From an uncultured Verrucomicrobiae bacterium (GTDB lineage: Bacteria > Verrucomicrobiota > Verrucomicrobiia > Verrucomicrobiales > DEV007): a stretch of 5,017 nt of DNA. Shown here piece by piece: positions 1-5,017 of the stretch. The position numbers and the translations under genes are program-made. Every line of letters begins with the position of its first letter. Position 1 is the stretch's first letter. The stretch covers positions 1 through 5,017 of the forward strand of contig CALDKL010000179.1 of NCBI GenBank assembly GCA_937898895.1. Direction: 5' to 3'. The notes beneath the pieces were generated by a model. That model was not told the origin of the DNA. It saw nothing but the letters and a program-made list of their open reading frames with translations, and did not search any database.

Positions 1-1
1 G

Positions 2-502
2 GCAGCCGGCGACATGCAGGCCAGGGGTTTCCTGCTCGGTGCAACGGCCGGACGCACCACGCTCGCCGGCGAAGGCCTGCAGCATCAGGATGGTCACAGT
101 CACCTCGCGGCCTCGACGATCCCGAACTGCGTGGCCTACGACCCGGCCTATGGCTATGAACTCGCCGTGATCATCCAGGACGGGATGCGCCGGATGTATG
201 CGCAGCAGGAGCGCATCTTCTACTACATCACCGTCATGAACGAGAACTATGCGATGCCGGCGATGCCGAAAACCGCTCCAAACACAAAAGGCACCCGCCG
301 GATCGATCGGATAACTCGAGCGCCCCACGACGCCAATCGCGGAGTGATCGAGAACGCTGAATCGGGGCGGGACATCAGAAAATTGAAAAAAGACAGTTGG
401 CAATCGTGCGCGGACGGATACATTCGCCTTCCCCTCTCGGTCACCACCGCCGGGAAGCTTGAGTTTGAAGTTCAGTTAGTTTTTAGAAATTATAAAAATT
501 AA
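2..502 (+). pseudogene. aceE: Pyruvate dehydrogenase E1 component, 3'-truncated and 5'-partial (runs in from window start)
   Basis: The frame is open from base 2 and reads AAGDMQARGFLLG, GRTTLAGEGLQHQDGHSH, TIPNCVAYDPAYGYELAVI and YYITVMNENYAMPAMP, which match the homodimeric E1 (AceE) of the pyruvate dehydrogenase complex nearly residue for residue. This enzyme uses thiamine diphosphate to decarboxylate pyruvate and acetylate the lipoyl domain of E2. The matching part corresponds to the middle of a protein of nearly 900 residues. After MPAMP (254-268) the similarity stops. The C-terminal part, some 240 residues in E. coli AceE, is replaced by about 77 unrelated residues rich in Arg, Lys and Asn that end at a TAA at 500-502. 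Loss of the C-terminal domain should abolish function, so I call a pseudogene. A novel C-terminus, or an assembly join near 269, are alternatives. The true start lies upstream of the window. Family identity is very secure; the pseudogene status is an inference. Confidence 0.85.
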
Positions 503-540
503 TTGAAACTTTATAAATCTCGGCAAAGTTATTGCGAAAC
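269..540. other. Unassigned segment between the aceE breakpoint and tRNA-Gly
   Basis: About 270 bases with no recognised gene. The plus-strand reading is the odd tail of the aceE frame (to 502). On the minus strand an ATG at 418-420 preceded by a purine-rich stretch (ggggaagg) opens a short frame that reads MYPSAHDCQLSFFNFLMSRP, ends in a hydrophobic VPFVFGAVFG and runs across the breakpoint to a stop near 247. Neither reading resembles a family I know. Base composition shifts from GC-rich to strongly AT-rich after about 464. The segment may be DNA brought in by a rearrangement that cut aceE. Confidence 0.4.
464..540 (+). promoter_or_regulatory. AT-rich leader and presumed promoter region of tRNA-Gly
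   Basis: The bases directly before the tRNA are far richer in A and T than the rest of the window. They contain TTGAAA at 503-508 and TATAAA at 512-517, but these are not spaced as a standard -35/-10 pair. A pairing of TTGAAA with the A/T-rich bases near 526-533 is possible but the -10 match is poor. The position and composition suggest a promoter; the exact elements cannot be fixed from sequence. Confidence 0.3.
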
Positions 541-614
541 GCGGGTATAGCTTAGTGGTAAAGCCCTAGCCTTCCAAGCTAGTCATGTGGGTTCGATTCC
601 CACTACCCGCTCCA
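541..614 (+). tRNA. tRNA-Gly, anticodon TCC
   Basis: A complete cloverleaf can be folded by eye. The 7-bp acceptor stem is GCGGGTA (541-547) with TACCCGC (604-610), followed by discriminator T611 and an encoded CCA (612-614). The D stem pairs GCTT (550-553) with AAGC (561-564). The anticodon stem pairs CTAGC (566-570) with GCTAG (578-582) around loop CTTCCAA, giving anticodon TCC (573-575), which reads GGA and probably GGG glycine codons. The variable loop is four bases, and the T arm pairs GTGGG with CCCAC around TTCGATT. All stems are perfect, so the gene should be functional. It sits between a truncated aceE and an exported-protein gene that starts 12 bases after the CCA. Confidence 0.97.
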
Positions 615-625
615 CTTCGGCGGTG

Positions 626-1630
626 ATGAAGACGTTCGCAATCTCCTTTTTGGCCGCGATGGGCACTTGGCTCGTTGCCTTGGATCTCCGTGCGTCCGAA
701 TCGGCCCCTGATCGCGAATCGGCGGTGGAAACTCTCCGCATCGGCATCGCCACCCATCCGGAACAGGCCGTCGTGCTGTTTCAGGATTCCCTTCAGACCA
801 ATCCGGATTGTCGTCGCGACTTGCTCGTCACCGCCCTGGGAATCCTCGGCGATGATCCCGCGCAGCTCACTCGGCTGCTCTATGCGGCCCGGCTGGAGTT
901 CCCGGAGGACGACGCCGTCTTTGCCGAGGCCGCCCTTTCCACCGTGCCGGACTTGCCTGCCGAGATCAGGGCCTGCTTTGCAGTGACAAGCGAACAAATG
1001 CGGTCCGTGCTGGCAGGGGCACCGGTCGAGCCCCTCCTTCCCACACCCGCAACCCAGTCTCTGGTCGCCCCCCCCTTCCCGAAGCGGCCTCCTTCCGAGG
1101 AATCACGACGGATCGATGAAGAAATCCGGGAAGCGATCTCGCGCGTATCGGCGAAATCCGAAGGCCGTACCTGGCCGGAGCAGTCGGCACCGAACGGCCC
1201 GGTGCAGTATCGCAAGGGCGATGAAGTGAGGATCTCGCAGCAGTCGCGCCTGGCCGATGAAGCCAGCCTCTTCAATCACCTCCCCCTCGACCAGAATGAC
1301 GAACGTGAGATTGCTGTCGGCTCGGTGAAAATCGACGATGCCCGGCGAAAGGACGATACGATCCGCCTCGACGAGTCGAAGTTCTCGGATCGCGGCCGCA
1401 CCGGATCGACCTCGCCGCTCGACGCCACGATCAAGAGCCGCACCCTGGCTGGATCGGTCGCCCTGCCGCGGCGGCCGCCAATGCCCCGTTCGAGCGTCTA
1501 TTACATTCCTCCGGCGAAAGGCAGCTACAAGTCAACCATCGACCTTGAGCAGGGTGAGACGGCTCCACCGGCACTGATCATCCGACCCGAGTCGGCTTCG
1601 CCGACATCTCCCCGACGGGAGGCACCCTGA
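626..1630 (+). CDS. Exported protein of unknown function, helical N-terminal half and disordered Pro/Arg-rich C-terminal half
   Basis: I do not recognise this 334-residue protein. Residues 1-24 look like a Sec signal peptide: Lys2, a hydrophobic core FAISFLAAMGTWLVAL, then small residues near RAS. Residues 28-130 are Leu/Ala-rich and predict as packed helices (ESAVETLRIGIATHPEQAV, RRDLLVTALGIL, AQLTRLLYAARLEFPEDDAVFAEAAL), reminiscent of TPR-like repeats although no TPR consensus can be claimed. Residues 135-160 are Pro-rich, 160-260 are charged and low in hydrophobics, and the tail has PRRPPMPRSS, YYIPPAKG and PESASPTSPRREAP. The frame stays open upstream into the tRNA, but that part cannot be coding, so ATG 626 (MKTF) is chosen; GTG 623 lies directly before it. 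No clear ribosome binding site is seen. It may be read from the tRNA-Gly promoter. It converges with the hydrolase gene downstream, 63 bases away. Confidence 0.75.
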   Translation: MKTFAISFLAAMGTWLVALDLRASESAPDRESAVETLRIGIATHPEQAVVLFQDSLQTNPDCRRDLLVTALGILGDDPAQLTRLLYAARLEFPEDDAVFAEAALSTVPDLPAEIRACFAVTSEQMRSVLAGAPVEPLLPTPATQSLVAPPFPKRPPSEESRRIDEEIREAISRVSAKSEGRTWPEQSAPNGPVQYRKGDEVRISQQSRLADEASLFNHLPLDQNDEREIAVGSVKIDDARRKDDTIRLDESKFSDRGRTGSTSPLDATIKSRTLAGSVALPRRPPMPRSSVYYIPPAKGSYKSTIDLEQGETAPPALIIRPESASPTSPRREAP

Positions 1631-1693
1631 CAGAAACACATTCGGTGTCGTCCGAACGGGGAACGGGGTTCTTCGCCGGATTCGCGATCCTCG
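1631..1693. other. Convergent intergenic gap without a clear terminator
   Basis: The exported-protein gene and the minus-strand hydrolase gene end facing each other here. I see only weak 4-bp inverted repeats (ACAC/GTGT around 1636-1649, GAAC/GTTC around 1661-1671) and no T-tract, so no intrinsic terminator can be called. Confidence 0.4.
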
Positions 1694-2476
1694 TCATTGG
1701 GCCGAGGCATCCACGAAGGCTTTGAGCAGCCTCCCCTGGACCTCGTTCTCAGGCATCATCTTTTCCGGATGCCACTGCACTCCAATGAGAAAGCGGCCCG
1801 GATCCGTCGATTCAGTCGCCTCGATCACGCCGTCCGGAGCCTTTGCGACAGCGCGAAGCCCCCCGCCAATGCGCTCGACAGACTGGTGATGAAAGGAATT
1901 CACCTCCATCTCTGTCGCTCCCAGGATACCGGCGAGGCGAGAACCCGGCTCGAGCGTAACCAGGTGACTCGTATCGCGATGGTTGGTCTTCACCTCCGTA
2001 GGGATGTCCTGCACGAGGGAGCCGCCTGCGGCCACATTGATCCATTGGCTGCCCAGACAGATGCCGAGCAGGGGTTTGTCCGTCTTTTCAATCCATTCGC
2101 GGACGAGCGTTTTTTCAAACTGGTAGCGATCGTCATCGAGCAATTCCACTGACTCATGCGTCTCTTCGCCATACTCCGAAGGAGGGATATCCGCGCCTCC
2201 GGGAAGGAGGAGCCCGTCGAGCAGATCGAGATATTCGGGAACTCTTTCCTCATTTCCGCCCGCGTTCGGCAACACCACCGGAATGCCACCCGACGTGCGG
2301 ATGGCTTCCACATAGTTCTCCGCCGTGAGGCTCGCAATGCCAATCAGAGGCGCTCGCTTCTCGGTGGAGCCCCTGGTCTGCGGCTGCGAAATCGAAAGGC
2401 CAAGAAGGTATCCAAGTCCTCCCGAAATCACGGCGGGAGCGAGGGTCACAAGGAGACGGCGAGAGGCGGGATTCAT
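1694..2476 (-). CDS. PuuD-like class I glutamine amidotransferase (peptidase C26 family hydrolase) with N-terminal membrane/export segment
   Basis: The 260-residue protein has the class I glutamine amidotransferase fold. Key signs are LLPGGADIPP (90-99), the nucleophile elbow GICLGSQ with Cys140, NVAAGGSLVQDIP (147-159), VNSFHHQSV (192-200), and GVQWHPE with His236 and Glu238 completing the triad. The order matches the gamma-glutamyl-GABA hydrolase (PuuD)/peptidase C26 group, which cleaves gamma-glutamyl bonds, for example in putrescine breakdown. The substrate here is unknown and no Puu genes are nearby. Unusually, the catalytic domain (from about residue 43) is preceded by SRRLLVT and a hydrophobic stretch to about residue 30, a signal anchor or possible Tat-type signal. 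The start is ATG at 2474-2476; an in-frame TTG at 2510-2512 would add 12 residues ahead of the hydrophobic segment and is less likely. No clear Shine-Dalgarno site precedes either. It is transcribed divergently from the LamG gene. Family call is secure; specificity is not. Confidence 0.9.
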   Translation of the reverse strand: MNPASRRLLVTLAPAVISGGLGYLLGLSISQPQTRGSTEKRAPLIGIASLTAENYVEAIRTSGGIPVVLPNAGGNEERVPEYLDLLDGLLLPGGADIPPSEYGEETHESVELLDDDRYQFEKTLVREWIEKTDKPLLGICLGSQWINVAAGGSLVQDIPTEVKTNHRDTSHLVTLEPGSRLAGILGATEMEVNSFHHQSVERIGGGLRAVAKAPDGVIEATESTDPGRFLIGVQWHPEKMMPENEVQGRLLKAFVDASAQ

Positions 2477-2593
2477 CCGGCGCACCGTAGCACGCTCCCC
2501 AATCTTCGTCAAGCCATTCGAGGCGCGACGGAATCATCCGATTGGGCTTGTCCTTCCGGTTTCAATTGCACATGCTTCGGTCCTACCTTTCCA
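2477..2593. promoter_or_regulatory. Divergent intergenic region, presumed promoters for the hydrolase and LamG genes
   Basis: Two divergent genes start at its borders, so promoters in both directions are expected within these 117 bases. Weak candidates such as TTGTCC (2548-2553) with CATGCT (2571-2576) are too poor to call. No inverted repeat operator is evident, and no Shine-Dalgarno sequence precedes the ATG at 2594. Confidence 0.35.
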
Positions 2594-3442
2594 ATGAATC
2601 TCCGATCCTGCCTTCCCACCATCCTTCTCTTGCTGTCGGGCACCCTCTCCGCCGATGAGGCGATGAAAAAGGCGCTCGTCTTCCACGCCTCGTTCGACGA
2701 AACCTTCAACGCGGATTTTTCCGGGGACGATCCCATCGCCTACGTGAGAAGTGCGAAAGGCCTCGATGCGGTCCCCGCGAATACCGGAGACGTCCGGATC
2801 GCCCCGGATGCCGGCAAATTCGGCGGAGCACTCTGGTTTCCCAAAAAGGGGACGGTGCGTCCCGGCTTCAAGGGCGAGAAGACCCTCGGCTACAACGATC
2901 GGGACTGGAGCGCAACCGTCTCCCTCTGGCTCCGCCTCAACCCCGATGAAGATCTCGAGCCCGGCTACTGCGATCCCATCCAGATCGTGGGCGACGACAC
3001 GAAGAAGGGTTTCATTTTTCTCGAGTGGTCGAAAGATCACACCCCTCGCTACTTTCGCTACGCGATCCGACCGAGGATCGAATTGTGGGATCCTGCGGGA
3101 GTCGGATGGGAAGTCGTACCGGAAGCGAAGCGACCCATGGTGCAGTTGAAAAGCGCTCCCTTCTCTCGAGACTCCTGGACCCACGCCGTCTTCACCCTGG
3201 AGCGGATCAACGGCGGGATCGGAACAGCGGCGGGAGCACTTTATCTGGATGGCAAACCGCGCGGGCGCATCGAGAATTTCGATCTCACCTTCGGATGGGA
3301 CGCAAAAGCGGTCATGCTGGTACTGGGGGCGGCCTATGTCGGCTACCTCGACGACCTCGCTGTCTTCAACCGCGTTCTCTCTGCCGAGGAAGTGGAGAAA
3401 CTCTTCGCGCTCGAAGGCGGGGCCGCCTCGCTGAGGCCTTGA
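2594..3442 (+). CDS. Secreted LamG-like (concanavalin A-like jellyroll) domain protein
   Basis: The 282-residue protein starts with a classic Sec signal peptide, MNLRSCLPTILLLLSGTLSA, with probable cleavage after Ala20. One domain fills the rest. It opens with LVFHASFDE (28-36), then GGALWF (77-82), the beta strand ATVSLWLRL (107-115), SWTHAVFTLE (194-203), GALYLDGKPRG (214-224) and ends in GYLDDLAVFNRVLSAEEVEKL (250-270, given here in part as the hallmark). This ending is the usual close of LamG/laminin-G-like jellyroll domains, which bind carbohydrate or protein outside the cytoplasm; such stand-alone domains are abundant in Verrucomicrobiota and Planctomycetota. No enzyme domain or anchor is attached, so the ligand is unknown. 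The frame is open far upstream (from 2156), but that part lies antisense to the hydrolase gene; ATG 2594 is chosen because it starts the signal peptide. A pirin remnant and doxX follow in the same direction, 58 bases on. Confidence 0.88.
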   Translation: MNLRSCLPTILLLLSGTLSADEAMKKALVFHASFDETFNADFSGDDPIAYVRSAKGLDAVPANTGDVRIAPDAGKFGGALWFPKKGTVRPGFKGEKTLGYNDRDWSATVSLWLRLNPDEDLEPGYCDPIQIVGDDTKKGFIFLEWSKDHTPRYFRYAIRPRIELWDPAGVGWEVVPEAKRPMVQLKSAPFSRDSWTHAVFTLERINGGIGTAAGALYLDGKPRGRIENFDLTFGWDAKAVMLVLGAAYVGYLDDLAVFNRVLSAEEVEKLFALEGGAASLRP

Positions 3443-3500
3443 TGATCCGGCTCCCTTTCACAACGCCTTTCGCCGATCCGGTGAACGGAGCAAAACCGTC

Positions 3501-3773
3501 ATGAACAATGCCGTGTCCTCCATTGCCCGTCGTCCTGCAGCCGGGCACGGCCACGCAAATCACGGATGGCTCGACACCGGGAAAAGCTTCCGTTTCGCCC
3601 ACCACTGCGACCCGCAGCACAGGGGCTTCCGCAGTCTTCGCGTCATCCACCAGGATCGCATCGCTCCCGGAGCCGGTTTCAGCACCCACCCGCACCGCGA
3701 CAGGGAGATTTTCCGCGACACGATCACTTCGGGAACCGCTCCCGCAGAAGCCATCCCTCTCGACCTCGCCTGA
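3501..3773 (+). pseudogene. Pirin family protein, apparently internally deleted
   Basis: The 90-residue frame begins like a bacterial pirin (YhhW type): GHGHANHGWLDTGKSFRFAH (15-34), GFRSLRVIHQDRIAPGAGF (42-60) and THPHRDREIF (62-71). His63 and His65 of the HPH motif are the first two metal ligands of the N-terminal cupin. After residue 71 the normal continuation (YVLEG, then a His and Glu metal-ligand pair) is missing. Instead a short end, TSGTAPAEAIPLDLA, resembles the extreme C-terminus of pirins, which commonly finish in a motif like EVLLFDL. Full-length pirins are about 230-290 residues, so some 140-200 residues seem to have been lost in frame. Without the other two ligands it should not bind metal as known pirins do, so I call a pseudogene; a working mini-protein is possible. 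GGAG at 3487-3490 is a fair ribosome binding site. It sits 33 bases before doxX, a common pirin partner. Confidence 0.8.
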
Positions 3774-3806
3774 CAATCCAACAAACACCCACCACCTCAC
3801 AATCCC

Positions 3807-4187
3807 ATGAAACACCTCCCCACGCTCGCCCGCTACCTCCTTGGAACCATCTTTCTTGTCTTCGGCCTGAACTTCTGGCTGAAATTGATTCCTCTGCCCT
3901 CGCCGCCGGAGGGGAGCGCTGCCGCAGCCTTCATGGGCGCACTCTATGCCTCCGGGTTCCTCACCGTCGTGAAAGGCCTCGAAGTGCTCGGGGCGATTCT
4001 CCTGCTTTCCGGACGTTACGTGAACCTTGCCCTTGCCTGGCTCGGGCCGATTGTCGTCGTCATCTCGCTCTACCATCTCTTCCTCCTGAAGGGCGGTTAT
4101 CCCATGGCCATTGCCCTCGGCCTCCTTGCGCTCACGGCTCTGGCGGGACGTCGCAGCTTCGTCACCTCCCTCTTCGAAAAAGGGTGA
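3807..4187 (+). CDS. DoxX family inner-membrane protein
   Basis: The 126-residue protein predicts four transmembrane helices at about 8-28, 49-68, 72-94 and 98-114. Its first helix region ARYLLGTIFLVFGLNFWLK, the Lys/Glu-bearing second helix TVVKGLEVLGAILLLSGRY, and PIVVVISLYHLFL are typical of small DoxX-like proteins, and the length matches the family. DoxX is named after a subunit linked to the terminal quinol oxidase of Acidianus; bacterial members have been tied to thiol and redox stress handling, but the exact role of this one is unknown. The start ATG 3807 (MKHL) is placed just before the first helix; no Shine-Dalgarno site precedes it. It follows a pirin remnant by 33 bases, and pirin-doxX pairs are frequent in bacteria, so this looks like the surviving half of such a pair. 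Longer frames on either strand over this gene are shadows of high-GC codons. Confidence 0.92.
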   Translation: MKHLPTLARYLLGTIFLVFGLNFWLKLIPLPSPPEGSAAAAFMGALYASGFLTVVKGLEVLGAILLLSGRYVNLALAWLGPIVVVISLYHLFLLKGGYPMAIALGLLALTALAGRRSFVTSLFEKG

Positions 4188-4219
4188 CCTCGCCATCTCC
4201 GCCCAGACGATTCAGCTGC

Positions 4220-4234
4220 CGATGCACTGCATCG
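4220..4234. repeat. Small inverted repeat, 6-bp stem
   Basis: CGATGC (4220-4225) pairs with GCATCG (4229-4234) around the loop ACT, 33 bases after the doxX stop. CGATGC recurs at 4241-4246. There is no T-tract, so it is not a standard intrinsic terminator; it could stabilise the doxX transcript end or be chance. Confidence 0.35.
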
Positions 4235-4300
4235 CACACTCGATGCTCCCACGCGCAACCGGAGGGGTGGGGGTGAAACCGCCGATCGGAGGAACGCTGT

Positions 4301-4329
4301 GAAGGGTTCGCAAACCTTCGAAAGTTTTT
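4301..4329 (+). terminator. Possible weak intrinsic terminator downstream of doxX
   Basis: GAAGG (4301-4305) pairs with CCTTC (4315-4319), extended by TT/AA beyond one G-A mismatch, around the loop CGC. A run of five T (4325-4329) follows after five spacer bases. It lies 113 bases after the doxX stop and about 50 bases before the racemase start. The stem is short and the T run is displaced, so it might instead be part of the phased repeats that overlap it. Confidence 0.25.
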
Positions 4330-4349
4330 CGAAAGTCTTTCGATTGCCT
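4307..4349 (+). repeat. Helically phased TTCG direct repeats upstream of the racemase gene
   Basis: TTCG recurs at 4307, 4317, 4328 and 4339, spacings of 10, 11 and 11 bases. The units are TTCGCAAACC, TTCGAAAGTTT, TTCGAAAGTCT and TTCGATTGCCT; the second and third differ by one base. Within them TTCGAAA (4317-4323) and TTTCGAA (4327-4333) also form a 7-bp inverted repeat with loop GTT. Repeats one helical turn apart just before a gene are what an operator for a protein bound along one DNA face looks like. Function is inferred only. Confidence 0.5.
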
Positions 4350-4377
4350 TTCTCGGTCCGGATGGGGAAAATACGGC

Positions 4378-5017
4378 ATGGCCACGATGCTTCGTATTGG
4401 GTATTGCCTCAATTTCCTACTCCTTTCAGCAGGCCTTCTCTCCGGCGCCGAGCCGGACCCCGTCGTTGCGGCTCTCGACGCGCATCTCGCCACCCACCCC
4501 GAGGGCGACGCCGCCTTCTCCTTCCGTCGTGCGGATTACGAAGGCGACCTCTCCGGCCTGCCCATCGGCGTCTTTGACTCCGGGATCGGAGGACTCACCG
4601 TGCTCGAGGCCCTCTTCACCCTCGATGTCTGGCACAACGACAATCTCAAACCCGGATCCGACGGTCGGCCCGACTTCGAGAACGAGCGGTTCCTCTACCT
4701 CGGCGACCAGGCCAACATGCCCTACGGAAACTACGCGAAAGCCGGGAAGACCGACTTCCTCCGCGAGCTGATTCTGAAAGACGCCATCTTCCTCCTCGGG
4801 CGACGCTACCACCACGACGGCACGATCCGTCTCGACAAACCGCCCGTAAAAGCTCTCGTCATCGCGTGCAACACCGCCACGGCCTACGGCTTCGAGGATC
4901 TGGAAGCGGCCGTGCAGCGCTGGCAACTCCCCGTCCTCATCGTCGGGGTAGTCGAGGCCGGGGCCCGCGCCCTTCTCGAGACGAAGGAGACCGGTGCCAT
5001 CGGCGTTCTCGCCACAG
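4378..5017 (+). CDS. Glutamate/aspartate racemase family protein with signal peptide, 3'-partial
   Basis: The first 213 residues are present; the gene runs past the window end. Residues 1-24 form a likely Sec signal peptide with core LNFLLLSAGLLSGA. After a linker of about 35 residues the cofactor-independent glutamate racemase (MurI) fold begins: IGVFDSGIGGLTVLEAL (63-79) with Asp67 and Ser68 at the substrate site, YLGDQANMPYGNYAKAG (107-123; usually GDTARVPYG), VIACNTATAYG (161-171) with catalytic Cys164, and VGVVEAGARAL (189-199) then GAIGVLAT. MurI makes D-glutamate for peptidoglycan and normally acts in the cytoplasm without a signal peptide. Extra residues at about 83-103 and 141-155 also set this protein apart. 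The second catalytic Cys would lie beyond the window. ATG 4378 has GGGGAA ten bases upstream; ATG 4387 is a plausible alternative and also gives a signal peptide. Family is secure; an exported role and substrate are inferred, hence no gene symbol. Confidence 0.88.
   Translation, partial: MATMLRIGYCLNFLLLSAGLLSGAEPDPVVAALDAHLATHPEGDAAFSFRRADYEGDLSGLPIGVFDSGIGGLTVLEALFTLDVWHNDNLKPGSDGRPDFENERFLYLGDQANMPYGNYAKAGKTDFLRELILKDAIFLLGRRYHHDGTIRLDKPPVKALVIACNTATAYGFEDLEAAVQRWQLPVLIVGVVEAGARALLETKETGAIGVLAT

Noticed and set aside
251..268. Perfect 9-base tandem repeat GCGATGCCG x2 at the aceE breakpoint
   Set aside because: It encodes the conserved AMPAMP stretch of E1 enzymes, so it reflects the protein sequence rather than a target-site duplication.
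2156..2593. In-frame upstream extension of the LamG gene
   Set aside because: It is antisense to the hydrolase gene and its translation is Arg-rich without features; the signal peptide sits at ATG 2594.
2534..3184. 216-codon minus-strand frame opposite the LamG gene
   Set aside because: The plus strand has a signal peptide and a complete LamG domain; the antisense reading has no recognisable feature.
3425..3437. Inverted repeat GCCTC/GAGGC at the end of the LamG gene
   Set aside because: Only 5 bp, inside the coding region and without a following T-tract; not enough for a terminator.
3366..4196. 276-codon minus-strand frame
   Set aside because: It lies antisense to the end of the LamG gene, the pirin remnant and doxX, all of which have clear family matches; its composition (Arg/Glu/Gly-rich, no motif) is typical of a high-GC shadow frame.
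3566..4276. 236-codon plus-strand frame over pirin and doxX
   Set aside because: Rich in Arg, Pro, Ser and His with no motif, and out of frame with two recognised proteins.
4304..4310. GGGTTCG resembling the T-arm of the tRNA-Gly as a possible attachment-site copy
   Set aside because: Only seven bases match and no integrase or second copy of the tRNA 3' end is present.
4426..4926. 166-codon minus-strand frame opposite the racemase
   Set aside because: The plus-strand frame carries the diagnostic racemase motifs; the Val/Glu/Gly-rich antisense frame is a codon-bias shadow.

Overview
The window is GC-rich DNA from a bacterium that cannot be named from this stretch alone. The mix of genes fits Verrucomicrobiota or another PVC-group bacterium: a secreted LamG-fold protein, a four-helix DoxX protein next to pirin, several proteins with export signals, and few clear Shine-Dalgarno sites. 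That placement is an inference of moderate to low confidence.

Layout, left to right. The window opens inside a gene for the homodimeric pyruvate dehydrogenase E1 component (aceE). Its recognisable sequence stops abruptly near position 268 and is followed by an unrelated in-frame tail that ends at 502. An AT-rich stretch then leads into a complete tRNA-Gly(TCC) gene with encoded CCA (541-614). Twelve bases later starts a gene for an unrecognised exported protein (626-1630). Convergent to it, on the minus strand, is a class I glutamine amidotransferase-fold hydrolase of the PuuD/peptidase C26 type with an N-terminal membrane or export segment (1694-2476). A divergent intergenic region of about 117 bases separates it from a secreted LamG/concanavalin A-like protein (2594-3442). 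That gene is followed closely by a pirin remnant (3501-3773) and a DoxX family membrane protein (3807-4187); the three could form one transcript. After a 190-base gap holding phased TTCG repeats and hairpins comes a glutamate/aspartate racemase homologue with a signal peptide (4378 to the window end, incomplete).

Taken together, this is an ordinary chromosomal neighbourhood with signs of gene decay and rearrangement: a truncated aceE beside a tRNA gene, and a pirin that seems to have lost its middle. Five proteins carry N-terminal hydrophobic segments that predict export or membrane insertion, two of them (the PuuD-like hydrolase and the racemase) belonging to families that are usually cytoplasmic. 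No transposase, integrase, CRISPR array, phage gene or defence system was seen. The most notable items are the exported racemase with its phased upstream repeats and the internally deleted pirin.
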